Positions 8,401-15,790 of a DNA stretch of 64,000 nucleotides are shown one piece after another (the stretch's first letter is position 1; each line of letters opens with the position of its first letter). Location: positions 62,001-126,000 of the forward strand of contig JABWCL010000003.1 in the NCBI GenBank assembly GCA_013360295.1, given 5' to 3'. The DNA comes from Ignavibacteriaceae bacterium. GTDB taxonomy: Bacteria; Bacteroidota; Ignavibacteria; Ignavibacteriales; Ignavibacteriaceae. The notes beneath the pieces were generated by a model. That model searched no databases, had not been told where the DNA came from, and saw nothing but the letters and a program-made list of their open reading frames with translations. The position numbers and the translations under genes are program-made.

Positions 8401-8404
8401 GTTT

Positions 8405-9331
8405 TTAGCTGATGATTATGCCTTCGAGTCTGGCGACGGCTTTGTTGTTTGCCAGGACAAGGGTTGTATCGAATTCGATACCGTGAACGTAGTGAACTCC
8501 GACTAAGTTGAGGTCAACTACTTCGACGCCGATGTTTGTCGGCAAGGTCAAGTCCATCCGCTCACCGAAACGGGCAGCGTAGATGCTGGTACATACCGCG
8601 CCTGAACTGCCTACGACTTCATCGTGCGGCAATACCCTATTACCTGCATTATCATATCCACCTACAACAACAGGTATCTGATTGTAATAGGATATCGGCG
8701 TGCCGAATTCATCAACTGTCGTGGTGATATATTCACGTGCGATGGATGATAGACGGCTTAAGGTCTTAACGTCCATAAAGAGCACCTGAGCACCGCCAAG
8801 AACTTTACCGATTAAATCATCGAGCATTTCGAGGAACTGCTGCTGTTTCTTTTTGGCAGTGTCGCTGTTGCCAAGGTCAACTGCGTGACCATTAGCAGAA
8901 GCGGTAATCTTTTGTGAACCGGGAACGATATACTTGAGACCATCAAAAGAGTCTGAGTTATCCTGAGAATTACCGTTGAAGAAGTAGTTCTGGAACTGTC
9001 TGCCAAGGTTGCCCGCAAAGCTGAGCAGTTCGGTTGCACGGACACTGGATATGTCTATGCCTCTTCTCTCGTGTGCTTTGTCAACTTCTACCTTATCGCC
9101 GAGAATCTTAAGTGTAGGGTTGGCGAATGATGGAGAAACAACGTTCGCGGGATAGTTGCTGTTAAGAGCACGGAACTTACCACCGCTGGCTGACGCGTTC
9201 TTGCGGACATAATCCGCGTTTCCTATCATACGATAAAACTCCGCGTATTTGAGTACGGAAGCGTTCTCGTACATTTTCATTACCACCTGTGAGGTGACGG
9301 GGTCGCTTGCTGATATTTGCTGTAACTTCAT
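8405..9331 (-). CDS. phage major capsid protein (HK97-fold type)
   Basis: 308 residues. The protein has the layout of major head proteins encoded just after a protease/scaffold gene: an N-terminal arm (MKLQQISASDPVTSQVVMKMYENASVLKYAEFYR), a core with AHERRGIDISSVRATELLSFAGNLGRQFQNYFFNG, and a C-terminal half with the strand-rich GTPISYYNQIPVVVGGYD and a closing GVHYVHGIEFDTTLVLANNKAVARLEGI. It lies 17 nt downstream of the protease/scaffold gene and ends at a strong hairpin. It would form the icosahedral shell. I recognise the role from layout and style, not from a specific named phage. Confidence 0.72.
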   Translation of the reverse strand: MKLQQISASDPVTSQVVMKMYENASVLKYAEFYRMIGNADYVRKNASASGGKFRALNSNYPANVVSPSFANPTLKILGDKVEVDKAHERRGIDISSVRATELLSFAGNLGRQFQNYFFNGNSQDNSDSFDGLKYIVPGSQKITASANGHAVDLGNSDTAKKKQQQFLEMLDDLIGKVLGGAQVLFMDVKTLSRLSSIAREYITTTVDEFGTPISYYNQIPVVVGGYDNAGNRVLPHDEVVGSSGAVCTSIYAARFGERMDLTLPTNIGVEVVDLNLVGVHYVHGIEFDTTLVLANNKAVARLEGIIIS

Positions 9332-9348
9332 TTGCTTACTCCTTTATT

Positions 9349-10248
9349 TTAGTTTTTGTTACTGCGTGAAATTTCTTCTGCTATTATCTGTGCCGGAGAC
9401 TTAGTGCCAATACCGGCTGATGATGTTTTGTTTTTGATGACTTCTTCTGTTGTGAACTGCTTTTGCATTGAACCTACAAAGTCTCTGATAAGAGACACTA
9501 CGTCTTTCTTTATCTCGGAGAAGTCGGAAGTCTCAATCTTTTGAGCAAGACTGAAGAGCATCTCACTCTGTGGTGGAGTGATGATACCTTCGTGGGTTTT
9601 ACTGCTAAGGAAAGTGCGGAATTCCATTAAGCGCATTTGCGAATGTGCGGCTTTGAGTTCATTCTCTACCTTAATGCGCTGTTTTTCTGATTCGGTGAAC
9701 TTAAGTTCCAGGGATTGTGCTGTATTAGTGTCAGGACCAGGGACAGTAGGGACGATAGTGACAGTGTCAGTAGCAGTGTCAGTCACAGTATCAGTGATAG
9801 TGTCAGTGGAAGATGGCACGGGGACTGAATCAGGCTGGGCTGTGTCGAATTCGATTGTGGTGGTTTCTTCTGCTGCGTTGAATTCGAGGTCTTTAAGTCC
9901 TTTGACTGCCGGAGGTGCAGCGCCAAGAAATCCGACGTGCCTGAGCGTACCATCGGGATAAAGGGAAACGGAACGTTTCTTGAATAATCCCTGCCTGACT
10001 GCATCGGAGAACTCTGCAACTACATTCCGGGGGAATGCAAGGAGCCTGTCGCCAACCCTTTTAAGTTTTTCAATCCAGCCATAAGCTGGAGAATTTGTTT
10101 CTGGGTGACCTACGACAATTGGAGCCTCGTGAATTTGAGGATTGTAGGAATCTACAATCTTGTCGAGGTCGGAGTCTGACCAGGAACGTGATTTACCAGA
10201 TGAATCTGTGTGTTCCCCGGAACGGAAAATTTCAAACCATTCTAACAT
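9349..10248 (-). CDS. phage prohead protease/scaffold (Mu I-like family)
   Basis: 299 residues. The N-terminal 130 residues match the family of phage protease-scaffold proteins that begin with an EIFRSGEHTDSSGKSRSWS-like strand and carry VVGHPETNSPAYGWI and KKRSVSLYPDGTLRHVGFLGAAPPAVKGL. The catalytic Ser of such proteases lies in the RSVSLYP segment. About residues 185-230 are a helical scaffold domain. Between them, at about residues 140-173, is a Thr/Asp/Val-rich stretch (TDTVTDTATDTVTIVPTVPG) encoded by a GGGACA-type repeat tract, which looks like a linker made from a DNA repeat. It is followed closely by the capsid gene. Confidence 0.75.
   Translation of the reverse strand: MLEWFEIFRSGEHTDSSGKSRSWSDSDLDKIVDSYNPQIHEAPIVVGHPETNSPAYGWIEKLKRVGDRLLAFPRNVVAEFSDAVRQGLFKKRSVSLYPDGTLRHVGFLGAAPPAVKGLKDLEFNAAEETTTIEFDTAQPDSVPVPSSTDTITDTVTDTATDTVTIVPTVPGPDTNTAQSLELKFTESEKQRIKVENELKAAHSQMRLMEFRTFLSSKTHEGIITPPQSEMLFSLAQKIETSDFSEIKKDVVSLIRDFVGSMQKQFTTEEVIKNKTSSAGIGTKSPAQIIAEEISRSNKN
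9729..9826 (+). repeat. GGGACA/CAGTGTCAG repeat tract inside the protease gene
   Basis: Plus-strand run with GGGACAGTAGGGACGATAGTG followed by repeated CAGTGTCAGT units. It lies antisense within the protease/scaffold gene and encodes its low-complexity linker. The same kind of run recurs across the element and always on the plus strand. Confidence 0.8.
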
Positions 10249-10337
10249 ATTTTTAACCTTTCTTTTTGATTGTATCTAAAATTATAATAACCCCGCTAAT
10301 TGGAGTACGCTGAATGGTACAGGCATACTGAGCAATG

Positions 10338-10376
10338 ACTGGGACAATCGGGACAATAGTGACCTTAGGGACAATA
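10338..10376 (+). repeat. GGGACA repeat tract, intergenic
   Basis: Three GGGACAAT units at 9-20-nt spacing (ACTGGGACAATCGGGACAAT then AGGGACAATA) between the protease/scaffold gene and the small gene upstream. Plus-strand orientation, as elsewhere in the element. Confidence 0.75.
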
Positions 10377-10394
10377 TTAAACTCCTTCAATTGA

Positions 10395-10640
10395 TTATGT
10401 AGGGACTAAATCATCTGACCAGATTGCGAGGACTGTATCTGCCGGAAAGAAGCAGGGCAAGTCCTGTTTAACTCCTTCCTCTGTAATGAAGAAGAAAAAA
10501 CCTGGCGGATAAATTCCTCCGCTGTTCTTACGATATTCAAAAGCAGAGGCACTGATCTTAACTGAATAAACTGTGAAACCATCACCGGAGTTATCGGTTG
10601 ATGATTCAATTCTCTTTAATGCTACGGTAAATGTGCTCAT
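10395..10640 (-). CDS. small protein of the head-gene operon
   Basis: 81 residues, no membrane segment or signal peptide. The composition is beta-like, with a KISASAFEYRKNSGGIYPPGFFFFI stretch. It starts 8 nt after the gp36-like gene and precedes the protease/scaffold gene by about 146 bp that hold a GGGACA tract. Position among head genes suggests a decoration or connector role, but no family is recognised. Confidence 0.6.
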   Translation of the reverse strand: MSTFTVALKRIESSTDNSGDGFTVYSVKISASAFEYRKNSGGIYPPGFFFFITEEGVKQDLPCFFPADTVLAIWSDDLVPT

Positions 10641-10648
10641 TGCAATGC

Positions 10649-11083
10649 CTAATAATTAAGAAACGATTCTTGGGTATAGGCTGTTAATAGCAAGTTTGTA
10701 TCGGCGGTGGTAAGGGACAATGAACCGTTACTTATTTGCATAAGTGTTGATACAGCCATATTAAAATTCGATTTTACTGATTCGGGAACCGGAGTCTCGG
10801 GATTGAAAGTAAAGATATAATACACCGCGATATGAAGATTGAGCGCTTTAATGAAAGAATTAGAAATCAAAGCAGGGTTACGGGCAATGAAGCCGGTAAC
10901 AAAACCGATTGAAGCGGTGACGAGGTTTGCCAGGATAACAGAAACAGGGTCTTCCGGATCTGAAAGGTCGAAGGATAGCTCGTTAGTGTAATTGAGCAAG
11001 CTAATTACTTTCTGTTCCGATAATACGGACAAAACATTAGAAGAGTTTATCGGTTGTAACTCGGGTGCTGGTTCGCCTGACAT
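10649..11083 (-). CDS. gp36-like head completion/connector protein (tentative)
   Basis: 144 residues. The pattern of an acidic N-terminal half, then an all-helical stretch with LANLVTASIGFVTGFIARN, ALNLHIAVYYIF, TPVPESVKSNFNMAVSTLMQISNGSLSL, resembles the Mu gp36-like (DUF1320) proteins that sit at the head-tail interface. In those the sequence after the second helix is also Pro-Glu-x-Val followed by an amphipathic helix and a short LSL strand. It is the first gene of the minus-strand head operon. The assignment is by pattern and context. Confidence 0.5.
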   Translation of the reverse strand: MSGEPAPELQPINSSNVLSVLSEQKVISLLNYTNELSFDLSDPEDPVSVILANLVTASIGFVTGFIARNPALISNSFIKALNLHIAVYYIFTFNPETPVPESVKSNFNMAVSTLMQISNGSLSLTTADTNLLLTAYTQESFLNY

Positions 11084-11102
11084 AGATATTTATTTTAACC
11101 TT

Positions 11103-11180
11103 AATTATTTTAAGTTTAATATATATATTTTTAGTATATTATGCAAGTGAATAATTTAGTTTATCAATTATTTTAAGTTT
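11103..11180. promoter_or_regulatory. divergent promoter region with 15-bp direct repeats
   Basis: The region between the minus-strand head operon and the plus-strand terminase operon has two perfect copies of AATTATTTTAAGTTT (11103-11117 and 11166-11180), 63 bp apart, flanking a very AT-rich centre with TATATATATT. A shared regulator or sigma factor acting on both operons is plausible. Confidence 0.45.
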
Positions 11181-11206
11181 GAAACAAATAACGGCAAAGG
11201 AAATAA

Positions 11207-11560
11207 ATGGGAACCACTGAGATCGAATTAAAAAGGAGCGGGACAAAGCGAAAGGAACGCGATACCGGAAGCGCTGAGAATAAAGTGGAGAAAATGGCTG
11301 AATACGGCTTAAATAACAGGGAAATAGCGGACATCCTGGAGTATGATGAGAACACCCTGAAGAGGCATTTTGAGATTTTTCTGGTAAAAGGGAGGGCAAA
11401 TCTCAGGCAGAAGCTGAAACGCAAGCAGATTGACATTGCCCTTAAGGGGAATGTGGCGATGCTCATCTGGCTTGGAAAGCAGTACCTGGAACAGGCGGAT
11501 AATAGTAAGGACTTCAACGAACTGAAGGTGATTCTGGAACGGAAAGAGCTGGGGAATTGA
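11207..11560 (+). CDS. phage terminase small subunit
   Basis: 117 residues. A helix-turn-helix at about residues 33-60 (GLNNREIADILEYDENTLKRHF) is followed by a helical segment with NVAMLIWLGKQYLEQ, a hallmark of small terminase subunits of this kind. Small terminase recognises the packaging site and regulates the large subunit. AAGGA lies 7 nt before the ATG. It is 99 bp upstream of the large-subunit gene, the gap being filled by an AATTAAG tandem repeat. Confidence 0.8.
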   Translation: MGTTEIELKRSGTKRKERDTGSAENKVEKMAEYGLNNREIADILEYDENTLKRHFEIFLVKGRANLRQKLKRKQIDIALKGNVAMLIWLGKQYLEQADNSKDFNELKVILERKELGN

Positions 11561-11632
11561 GAATTAAAAATTAAGAATTAAGAATTAAGAATTAAGAATT
11601 AATCCCACAAAGCGGGAAAAGAAATTAAGAAT
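11561..11632 (+). repeat. AATTAAG tandem repeat with imperfect palindrome
   Basis: GAATTAA/AATTAAG units repeated about six times, then AATCCCAC..GCGGGAAAAG and another AATTAAGAAT. A close relative is at 25192-25237 (AATCCCATGGGACGGGACAGG between the same AATTAAG ends), and shorter ones are at 14591-14622 and 22158-22190. It is a dispersed noncoding repeat of the element. Confidence 0.7.
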
Positions 11633-11659
11633 GGATACCATACATTTGTTGGGTATAAT

Positions 11660-13072
11660 ATGGAAGTAAAGCTTGAGGTAGCGTATCATCCAAAGCAGAA
11701 GGAGATATTCTTCGGGAGTGATGCAAGGTTCAAGGTCATAGCAAAGGGGCGAAGATTCGGACTGACGAGGGGATTTGCTAATTATGTGATCGAGGCTATG
11801 CTTGGGGGACTCTCCCCTATTCTTTGGGTTGATACGGTGTACGGGAATATTGAACGGTACGTTGAAAGATATTTTAAGCCGGTGCTTAACGGACTGCCTA
11901 AGTATATATGGCAGTACCGCGGGAACAGGAATGATTTGAGGATTGGGAGTGCTATTTGTGACTTCCGCTCTGCGGATAGACCGGAGAATATTGAGGGTTT
12001 TGGCTATGCGCTGGTGGTGCTGAATGAAGCAGGGATTATTCTTAAGAACAGGGCTTTGTGGAATGAGAGTATTCGTCCGATGATAATGGATTACAAAGCA
12101 AGGGTTTTAATCGGGGGAACGCCTAAGGGGAGGTATGTTAAGAGGAATGGGGAGGAGCATTTGTTTTATGAGCTGTATAACCGTGGCGCTTCGATACCCC
12201 CGACATTACTTGATAATGAGGTCGGGGTACTCAGCGACCGAGGGACAGTAGGGACTGATGGGACAATAGGGACTAAAGAGCAATGGAGGAGTTTTAATTT
12301 TTCGTCTTATGATAATCCGCTGCTGGATAAGGATGAGATTGATGAGATGGTTATGGAGATTCCTCCGATGCTGAGGGAACAGGAAGTGTTTGGGAGGTTC
12401 GTTGAGACTGAAACGGAAGGGATTATTAAAAGAGAGTGGTGGAGGTTTTATCAGGGAAAAGAAAAAAGAGACAGGGACGGGAGGGACGCTGGGGACGATA
12501 GCGAAAAAGAAACTAACCCAGAAACGGATAGGCGAGAGGGATATTGGATTCAAAGTTGGGATACGGCGTTTAAGAAGAATGCGGAGAATGATTATTCGGT
12601 GTGTACTACCTGGATGGTGGATGATGGGAAGTATTATCTTGTGGATATGTGGAGGGGTCGGGTTGAGTTTCCTGAATTGAAGAAAAAAGTTGCAGAACTT
12701 TTTTCGGAGTTCAGACCGGATGAGGTGCTTATCGAGGATAAGGCGTCGGGGCAAAGTCTGATTCAGGAATTGCAGAGGGAGACAGTTGTGCCGGTGAAAG
12801 CGATACGTGTGGCAAGCGATAAAATAACCAGGGCGAGTATCGCCACGCCGCTGATGGAAGCAGGGAAAGTATTTTTGCCAAGCGATAGGCATTGGTGTGA
12901 ACAGGTAATCAGGGAGTGTGAGGAATTTCCAGGGGGACAGTTTGACGATATTGTGGATTCGGTGACACAGGCATTGAATTATCTGAAAGATAAGGAACGA
13001 ATGCGAAGCATTCGGATTGAAGGAATTGAAAGTGAATTCGCAAAGAGAATTAATAAAATAAGGATGATATAA
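11660..13072 (+). CDS. phage terminase large subunit with repeat-derived insertions
   Basis: 470 residues. The N-terminal ATPase half contains AKGRRFGLTRGF (P-loop region, about residue 28) and SPILWVDTVYG. The acidic Walker B partner is near VVLNEAGIIL at about 120. The C-terminal RNase H-like nuclease shows SWDTAFKKNAENDYSVCTTW, LIEDKASGQSLIQEL and GQFDDIVDSVTQAL, with the three catalytic Asp. Two stretches do not fit the family. Residues about 177-208 are encoded by a palindromic element plus a GGGACA run. Residues about 270-292 (RDRDGRDAGDD) are encoded by another GGGACG run. Both lie around the junction of the two domains. The reading frame is kept, so the protein is probably still made. 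Confidence 0.9.
   Translation: MEVKLEVAYHPKQKEIFFGSDARFKVIAKGRRFGLTRGFANYVIEAMLGGLSPILWVDTVYGNIERYVERYFKPVLNGLPKYIWQYRGNRNDLRIGSAICDFRSADRPENIEGFGYALVVLNEAGIILKNRALWNESIRPMIMDYKARVLIGGTPKGRYVKRNGEEHLFYELYNRGASIPPTLLDNEVGVLSDRGTVGTDGTIGTKEQWRSFNFSSYDNPLLDKDEIDEMVMEIPPMLREQEVFGRFVETETEGIIKREWWRFYQGKEKRDRDGRDAGDDSEKETNPETDRREGYWIQSWDTAFKKNAENDYSVCTTWMVDDGKYYLVDMWRGRVEFPELKKKVAELFSEFRPDEVLIEDKASGQSLIQELQRETVVPVKAIRVASDKITRASIATPLMEAGKVFLPSDRHWCEQVIRECEEFPGGQFDDIVDSVTQALNYLKDKERMRSIRIEGIESEFAKRINKIRMI
12188..12285 (+). repeat. palindromic element plus GGGACA run inside terL
   Basis: A 50-bp unit (12188-12237) beginning GCTTCGATACCCCCGAC and ending GTCGGGGTACTCAGCGA matches an intergenic copy at 25082-25131 in about 44 of 50 positions. 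Its arms form a hairpin. It is joined to a GGGACAGTAGGGACTGATGG run (to 12275). Together they encode about 32 extra residues in frame. Confidence 0.8.
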
Positions 13073-13073
13073 T

Positions 13074-14153
13074 ATGCAGAAGGAACTTCTAAGGGAGTAC
13101 GCTACAAGGGATAAGAAGGATATAATTAAATCCTTTATGAATATACTGCCTGACCCTGACCTGATACTGAAGCAGCAATCGGGCAAGTATAATGAAATGC
13201 AGATACTTAGAAAGCTTGAATATGATTCCCACCTGATAGCCGTGAAACAACAGAGGATATTGCAAGTAAGCGCAATGCCGTGGGAGATTAATCATCAAAC
13301 CCCGCAAATACCAAAAGAAATAATGGGTACAGACCAGCAGGAAGCCTGGGAGAATTTTAATCGGGAGGTTATTAATTTCACCGCACCTGAAGGAATGGAA
13401 GATGAAATAAGGGATATGCTGATGAGAATAAATGTGGATGAGGTGATTGAGCAAGTGCTGGATGCTTTGTTCTACGGATATGTTGTATTTGAAATAATGT
13501 GGGAAATCAGGGACGGGAAGATTATGCCAAAGGCATTGATAGAGAAACCGCAGGAATGGTTTGTATTCGACACGGAAGGGATACTCAAGCTGAAGAATGA
13601 CAAGGGGGAACCATCACCACTGCCGGAGAATAAGTTTCTGCTTGTTCAACACAAAGCAAGATATGATAATCCCTACGGGTTAAGGCTACTGAGCAGATGT
13701 TTCTATCCCGTAACTTTGAAAAAGGATTGTACTGTGTTCTGGGCTTTCCTCACGGAGAAGTACGGCATGCCTTATCTAATCGGCAAAGTTACCAGGAACG
13801 CGACAAAAGAGCAGAGGGAGAATTTCCTAAATGGATTGATTGAGATGAGACGTGACGCGGTTGCGGTCATCGAAGATGATGAGAGCATTCAGATAATGGG
13901 GGACACAGGGAGGAATGAAAGTTCGGAACTGTATAAGGAGTTCATTAACTTTCAGAATAATGAAATAAGCAAAGCCATCCTCACCGTCACGCTGACAACG
14001 GAATTGCAAAGTACCGGGGCATATTCGGCAACGCAGACGCACAAGCAAATTCTCGACAGGATAGCATTAGCCGATAAGAAACTTGTAGAGCGAACCATCA
14101 ACCGGCTTATCAACACTTATCTTTTCTTGAACAAGGGCGGGCGATTCACATAA
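13074..14153 (+). CDS. phage portal protein, Mu gp29-like (DUF935), short
   Basis: 359 residues. The features of the Mu gp29-like portal family are visible: HLIAVKQQRILQVSAMPWEI near residue 55, EQVLDALFYGYVVFEIMWEI at about 125, KFLLVQHKARYDNPYGLRLLSRCFYPVTLKK, FWAFLTEKYGMPYLIGKV, and SKAILTVTLTTELQSTGAYSATQTH. Portals form the dodecameric packaging channel at one head vertex. The protein stops soon after NRLINTYLFLNKGG, where family members usually continue for about 80-150 residues, so the C terminus may be lost or naturally short. It starts one base after the terL stop and is followed by the structured region at 14181. Confidence 0.8.
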   Translation: MQKELLREYATRDKKDIIKSFMNILPDPDLILKQQSGKYNEMQILRKLEYDSHLIAVKQQRILQVSAMPWEINHQTPQIPKEIMGTDQQEAWENFNREVINFTAPEGMEDEIRDMLMRINVDEVIEQVLDALFYGYVVFEIMWEIRDGKIMPKALIEKPQEWFVFDTEGILKLKNDKGEPSPLPENKFLLVQHKARYDNPYGLRLLSRCFYPVTLKKDCTVFWAFLTEKYGMPYLIGKVTRNATKEQRENFLNGLIEMRRDAVAVIEDDESIQIMGDTGRNESSELYKEFINFQNNEISKAILTVTLTTELQSTGAYSATQTHKQILDRIALADKKLVERTINRLINTYLFLNKGGRFT

Positions 14154-14180
14154 TGTCTTTTCTTCTCTTATCCTATCTAA

Positions 14181-14527
14181 TAATCGCAAGTTTACATAAT
14201 GCCACATTATCGGCTCCCCGCCGTCAACGCAACAGCCGCCCTCTTATCAGGCTGGAGTGCGTCCGCGCTGCATACGGATAAACTTTTCCAGCGCGGGGGG
14301 AGCACGGAAGCCATCAACTAAAGCGGCTGGACTCTTTTCGGGCGGTAAGCGGATAATGTTCATTATGTAAAAGCTGCAATCATCAACTTAAGGGGCGGGA
14401 GACTATCTGGCGAAGTGGCGAAATGGTGGCATCAAATCAATCATTCTTATCAGTCCACCGAAAGGAGCCGCGCGCCCTGTCCACTTACCGCCCCACTCTT
14501 TTCTGATTGCAGCTGTACTTGCGGATT
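14181..14527 (+). ncRNA. candidate structured RNA with two nested domains
   Basis: No reading frame fits. Pairings seen: P1 AATCGCAAGT (14182-14191) with ACTTGCGGATT (14517-14527). P2 ACATAATG (14194-14201) with CATTATGT (14361-14368), then ACATTATC (14204-14211) with GATAATGT (14352-14359). P4 CAGCCGC (14233-14239) with GCGGCTG (14323-14329). P5 CCGCGCTG (14263-14270) with CAGCGCGG (14289-14296). P6 AGCTGCAATCA (14372-14382) with TGATTGCAGCT (14504-14514). P7 GGGGCGG (14392-14398) with CCGCCCC (14488-14494). P8 GGTGG (14425-14429) with CCACC (14455-14459). The stems nest without conflict into two domains closed by P1. CATCAACT, CTTATCAG and CTCTTTTC each occur once per domain. It could also act as DNA, for example a packaging or replication site. 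Confidence 0.6.
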
Positions 14528-15303
14528 CATAACCAATCAAATCAACTAAACTATAATCTGGTGAATGGGCGGGCTAACACAAATCAAAACAATTAAAAAT
14601 TAAGAATTAAGAATTAAGAATGGTGATGGAAGTTTAAGCGTCTATGAGTGGATGAATATGAGGATATAATGATAACGGGAGAGAGAAGTTTTGCGTAAAT
14701 CAATTTAAGGCAATTCAAATCAATTCAAGCTGTGCGGATAAGGGGGCTGCTGCGCAATCAAGGGCAGAGGGCAACGATACTTAAATCCGCCTTGCGCGAA
14801 GGAATGAGTGTAGTGGAGGGAATGCAGCCTGCGGAATGGACGGAACGTAACGAGAGGATGAGTCGCAGGGCGGTGAAACTTAATTGCCGTCTGCCTTGCG
14901 GAGCGCCCCAATCAGGCACAGCAACGCTTATCTTTTCTTGTCTTAGCTTTTCTTTGGTAAGTGGTAAGTGGTGATTGTAAATGAGACTATTGGGACATCA
15001 GGGACAGAGTCAGGGACTGAAGGGACATTGGAGACAGTTGCGGTAAAAGTGATTATTGCAATGTGTTAGGGTAATGATTGAAATCTTAACAAAGGAATTT
15101 CACGCAGGCGGTTGTGACTGGAAAGCGGAGCGGCAGTCACAATGGCTGCGAAGAACTTGCCTTATCAAATATTATGATGGGAATGTTATGGTGAATCGCA
15201 AAGTTTATCAAATCAGGCGCAAGGGCACTACTTCTTAAATCAGCCTTTGCGTTTTACATCACTTGCAGTCGGCAGTCTGAGGAGCGTAGAATTTCGGGGA
15301 TAG
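14528..15303. other. noncoding region with repeated hairpins
   Basis: No credible gene. It contains a family of hairpins of the form GCGCAAGGG....CTTAAAT....GCCTTTGCGC (about 14752-14800, 15200-15245 and 15327-15362), a 9-bp hairpin TTGTGACTG / CAGTCACAA (15112-15120 with 15134-15142), a long hairpin CTTGCAGTCGGCAGTCT (from 15254) with AGACTGCCGATGCAAG (to 15325), and a GGGACA run (14991-15040). Short frames here are not conserved-looking and have no ribosome binding sites. Confidence 0.5.
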
Positions 15304-15444
15304 CGGAAAAGACTGCCGATGCAAGTGCGCAAGGGCTGCTAAACTTAAATGTGCCTTTGCGCTTCTTGTAAATGCCTTTCAGGGACTTGTGGGACGGTAG
15401 GGACATCAGGGACAGGAGAAGTATCAGGGACAGTGTCAGTAAGA
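15304..15444 (+). repeat. cargo-flanking direct repeat, left copy
   Basis: The first 40 bases (CGGAAAAGACTGCC...GGCTGCTAAA) are identical to 21987-22026. After a diverged 37-bp spacer, 44 bases beginning AGGGACTTGTGGGACGGTAG (from 15381) are identical to 22063-22106. The pair flanks the TPR gene, the TAC operon and the restriction gene. Confidence 0.8.
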
Positions 15445-15790
15445 GGAACAGTAACAGTGAGGGTATTAGTTATGGGGAAGGTTGAGGAGATTTATTCGAG
15501 GCAGTATTGCGAAGGGGACACTTCCCTGCTGATTTTGGGGACGAATGGGACCAGGTAAGAAGTGCATTTGTTAGCCAAAGAAATAAAACGCAAGTTGTTC
15601 GCTCTCTGTGTTAGAGGTTCAGATAAAGTATATATTTTATTATTTAATGGAGATGTATATAGAAATACTAAATACATCTGGTTTTAGCTTATTTTGCAAT
15701 TTATAATTTGTAAGCACTATGGTGGAGCATATTTGTTGCTTAATGAATATATAAATATATGATACATTTAATACGTCTAATAAGAAATAA
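15445..15790. other. noncoding stretch downstream of the TPR gene
   Basis: 346 bp between the left cargo repeat and the end of the TPR gene. The left part continues GGGACA-like runs (CAGTAACAGTGAGGG, GAAGGGGACA, GGGGACGAATGGGACC). The rest is AT-rich. I see no gene or clear terminator. Confidence 0.5.

Larger units (their letters stand above)
7621..8404. other. left-end noncoding region with inverted repeats
   Basis: 784 bp without a credible gene. The opposing frames in 7800-8045 are artefacts of a strand-skewed, C-rich segment. It holds tandem AACTGGGACA sites, a 19/20-bp inverted repeat (8027-8045 with 8191-8210) that encloses a second hairpin of about 19 bp (8079-8097 with 8106-8124), and a terminator next to the capsid gene. 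This could be a replication origin or a structured RNA; nothing in it is recognised. Confidence 0.6.

Noticed and set aside
9578-9961. 127-codon plus-strand frame
   Set aside because: Antisense to the protease/scaffold gene; its Val/Ser/Thr-rich stretch is the repeat tract read in the other direction.
12206-13186. 326-codon minus-strand frame
   Set aside because: Shadow of the terminase large-subunit gene, with a composition (Ile, Leu, Pro, His) typical of antisense reading.
14181-14527. group I or group II intron
   Set aside because: I see no domain V-type hairpin, no conserved intron core and no intron-encoded protein, and the portal gene does not clearly continue after it.
14732-15238. 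60- to 80-codon frames in the noncoding region
   Set aside because: They cross hairpins and repeats, lack ribosome binding sites and look random.
14745-15362. integron attC sites
   Set aside because: The hairpins lack the RYYYAAC/GTTRRRY core sites, and no integron integrase is present.
15381-15470. CRISPR array
   Set aside because: The repeats are 6-10 bp at short irregular spacing, with no 25-40-bp repeat and spacer pattern and no cas genes.
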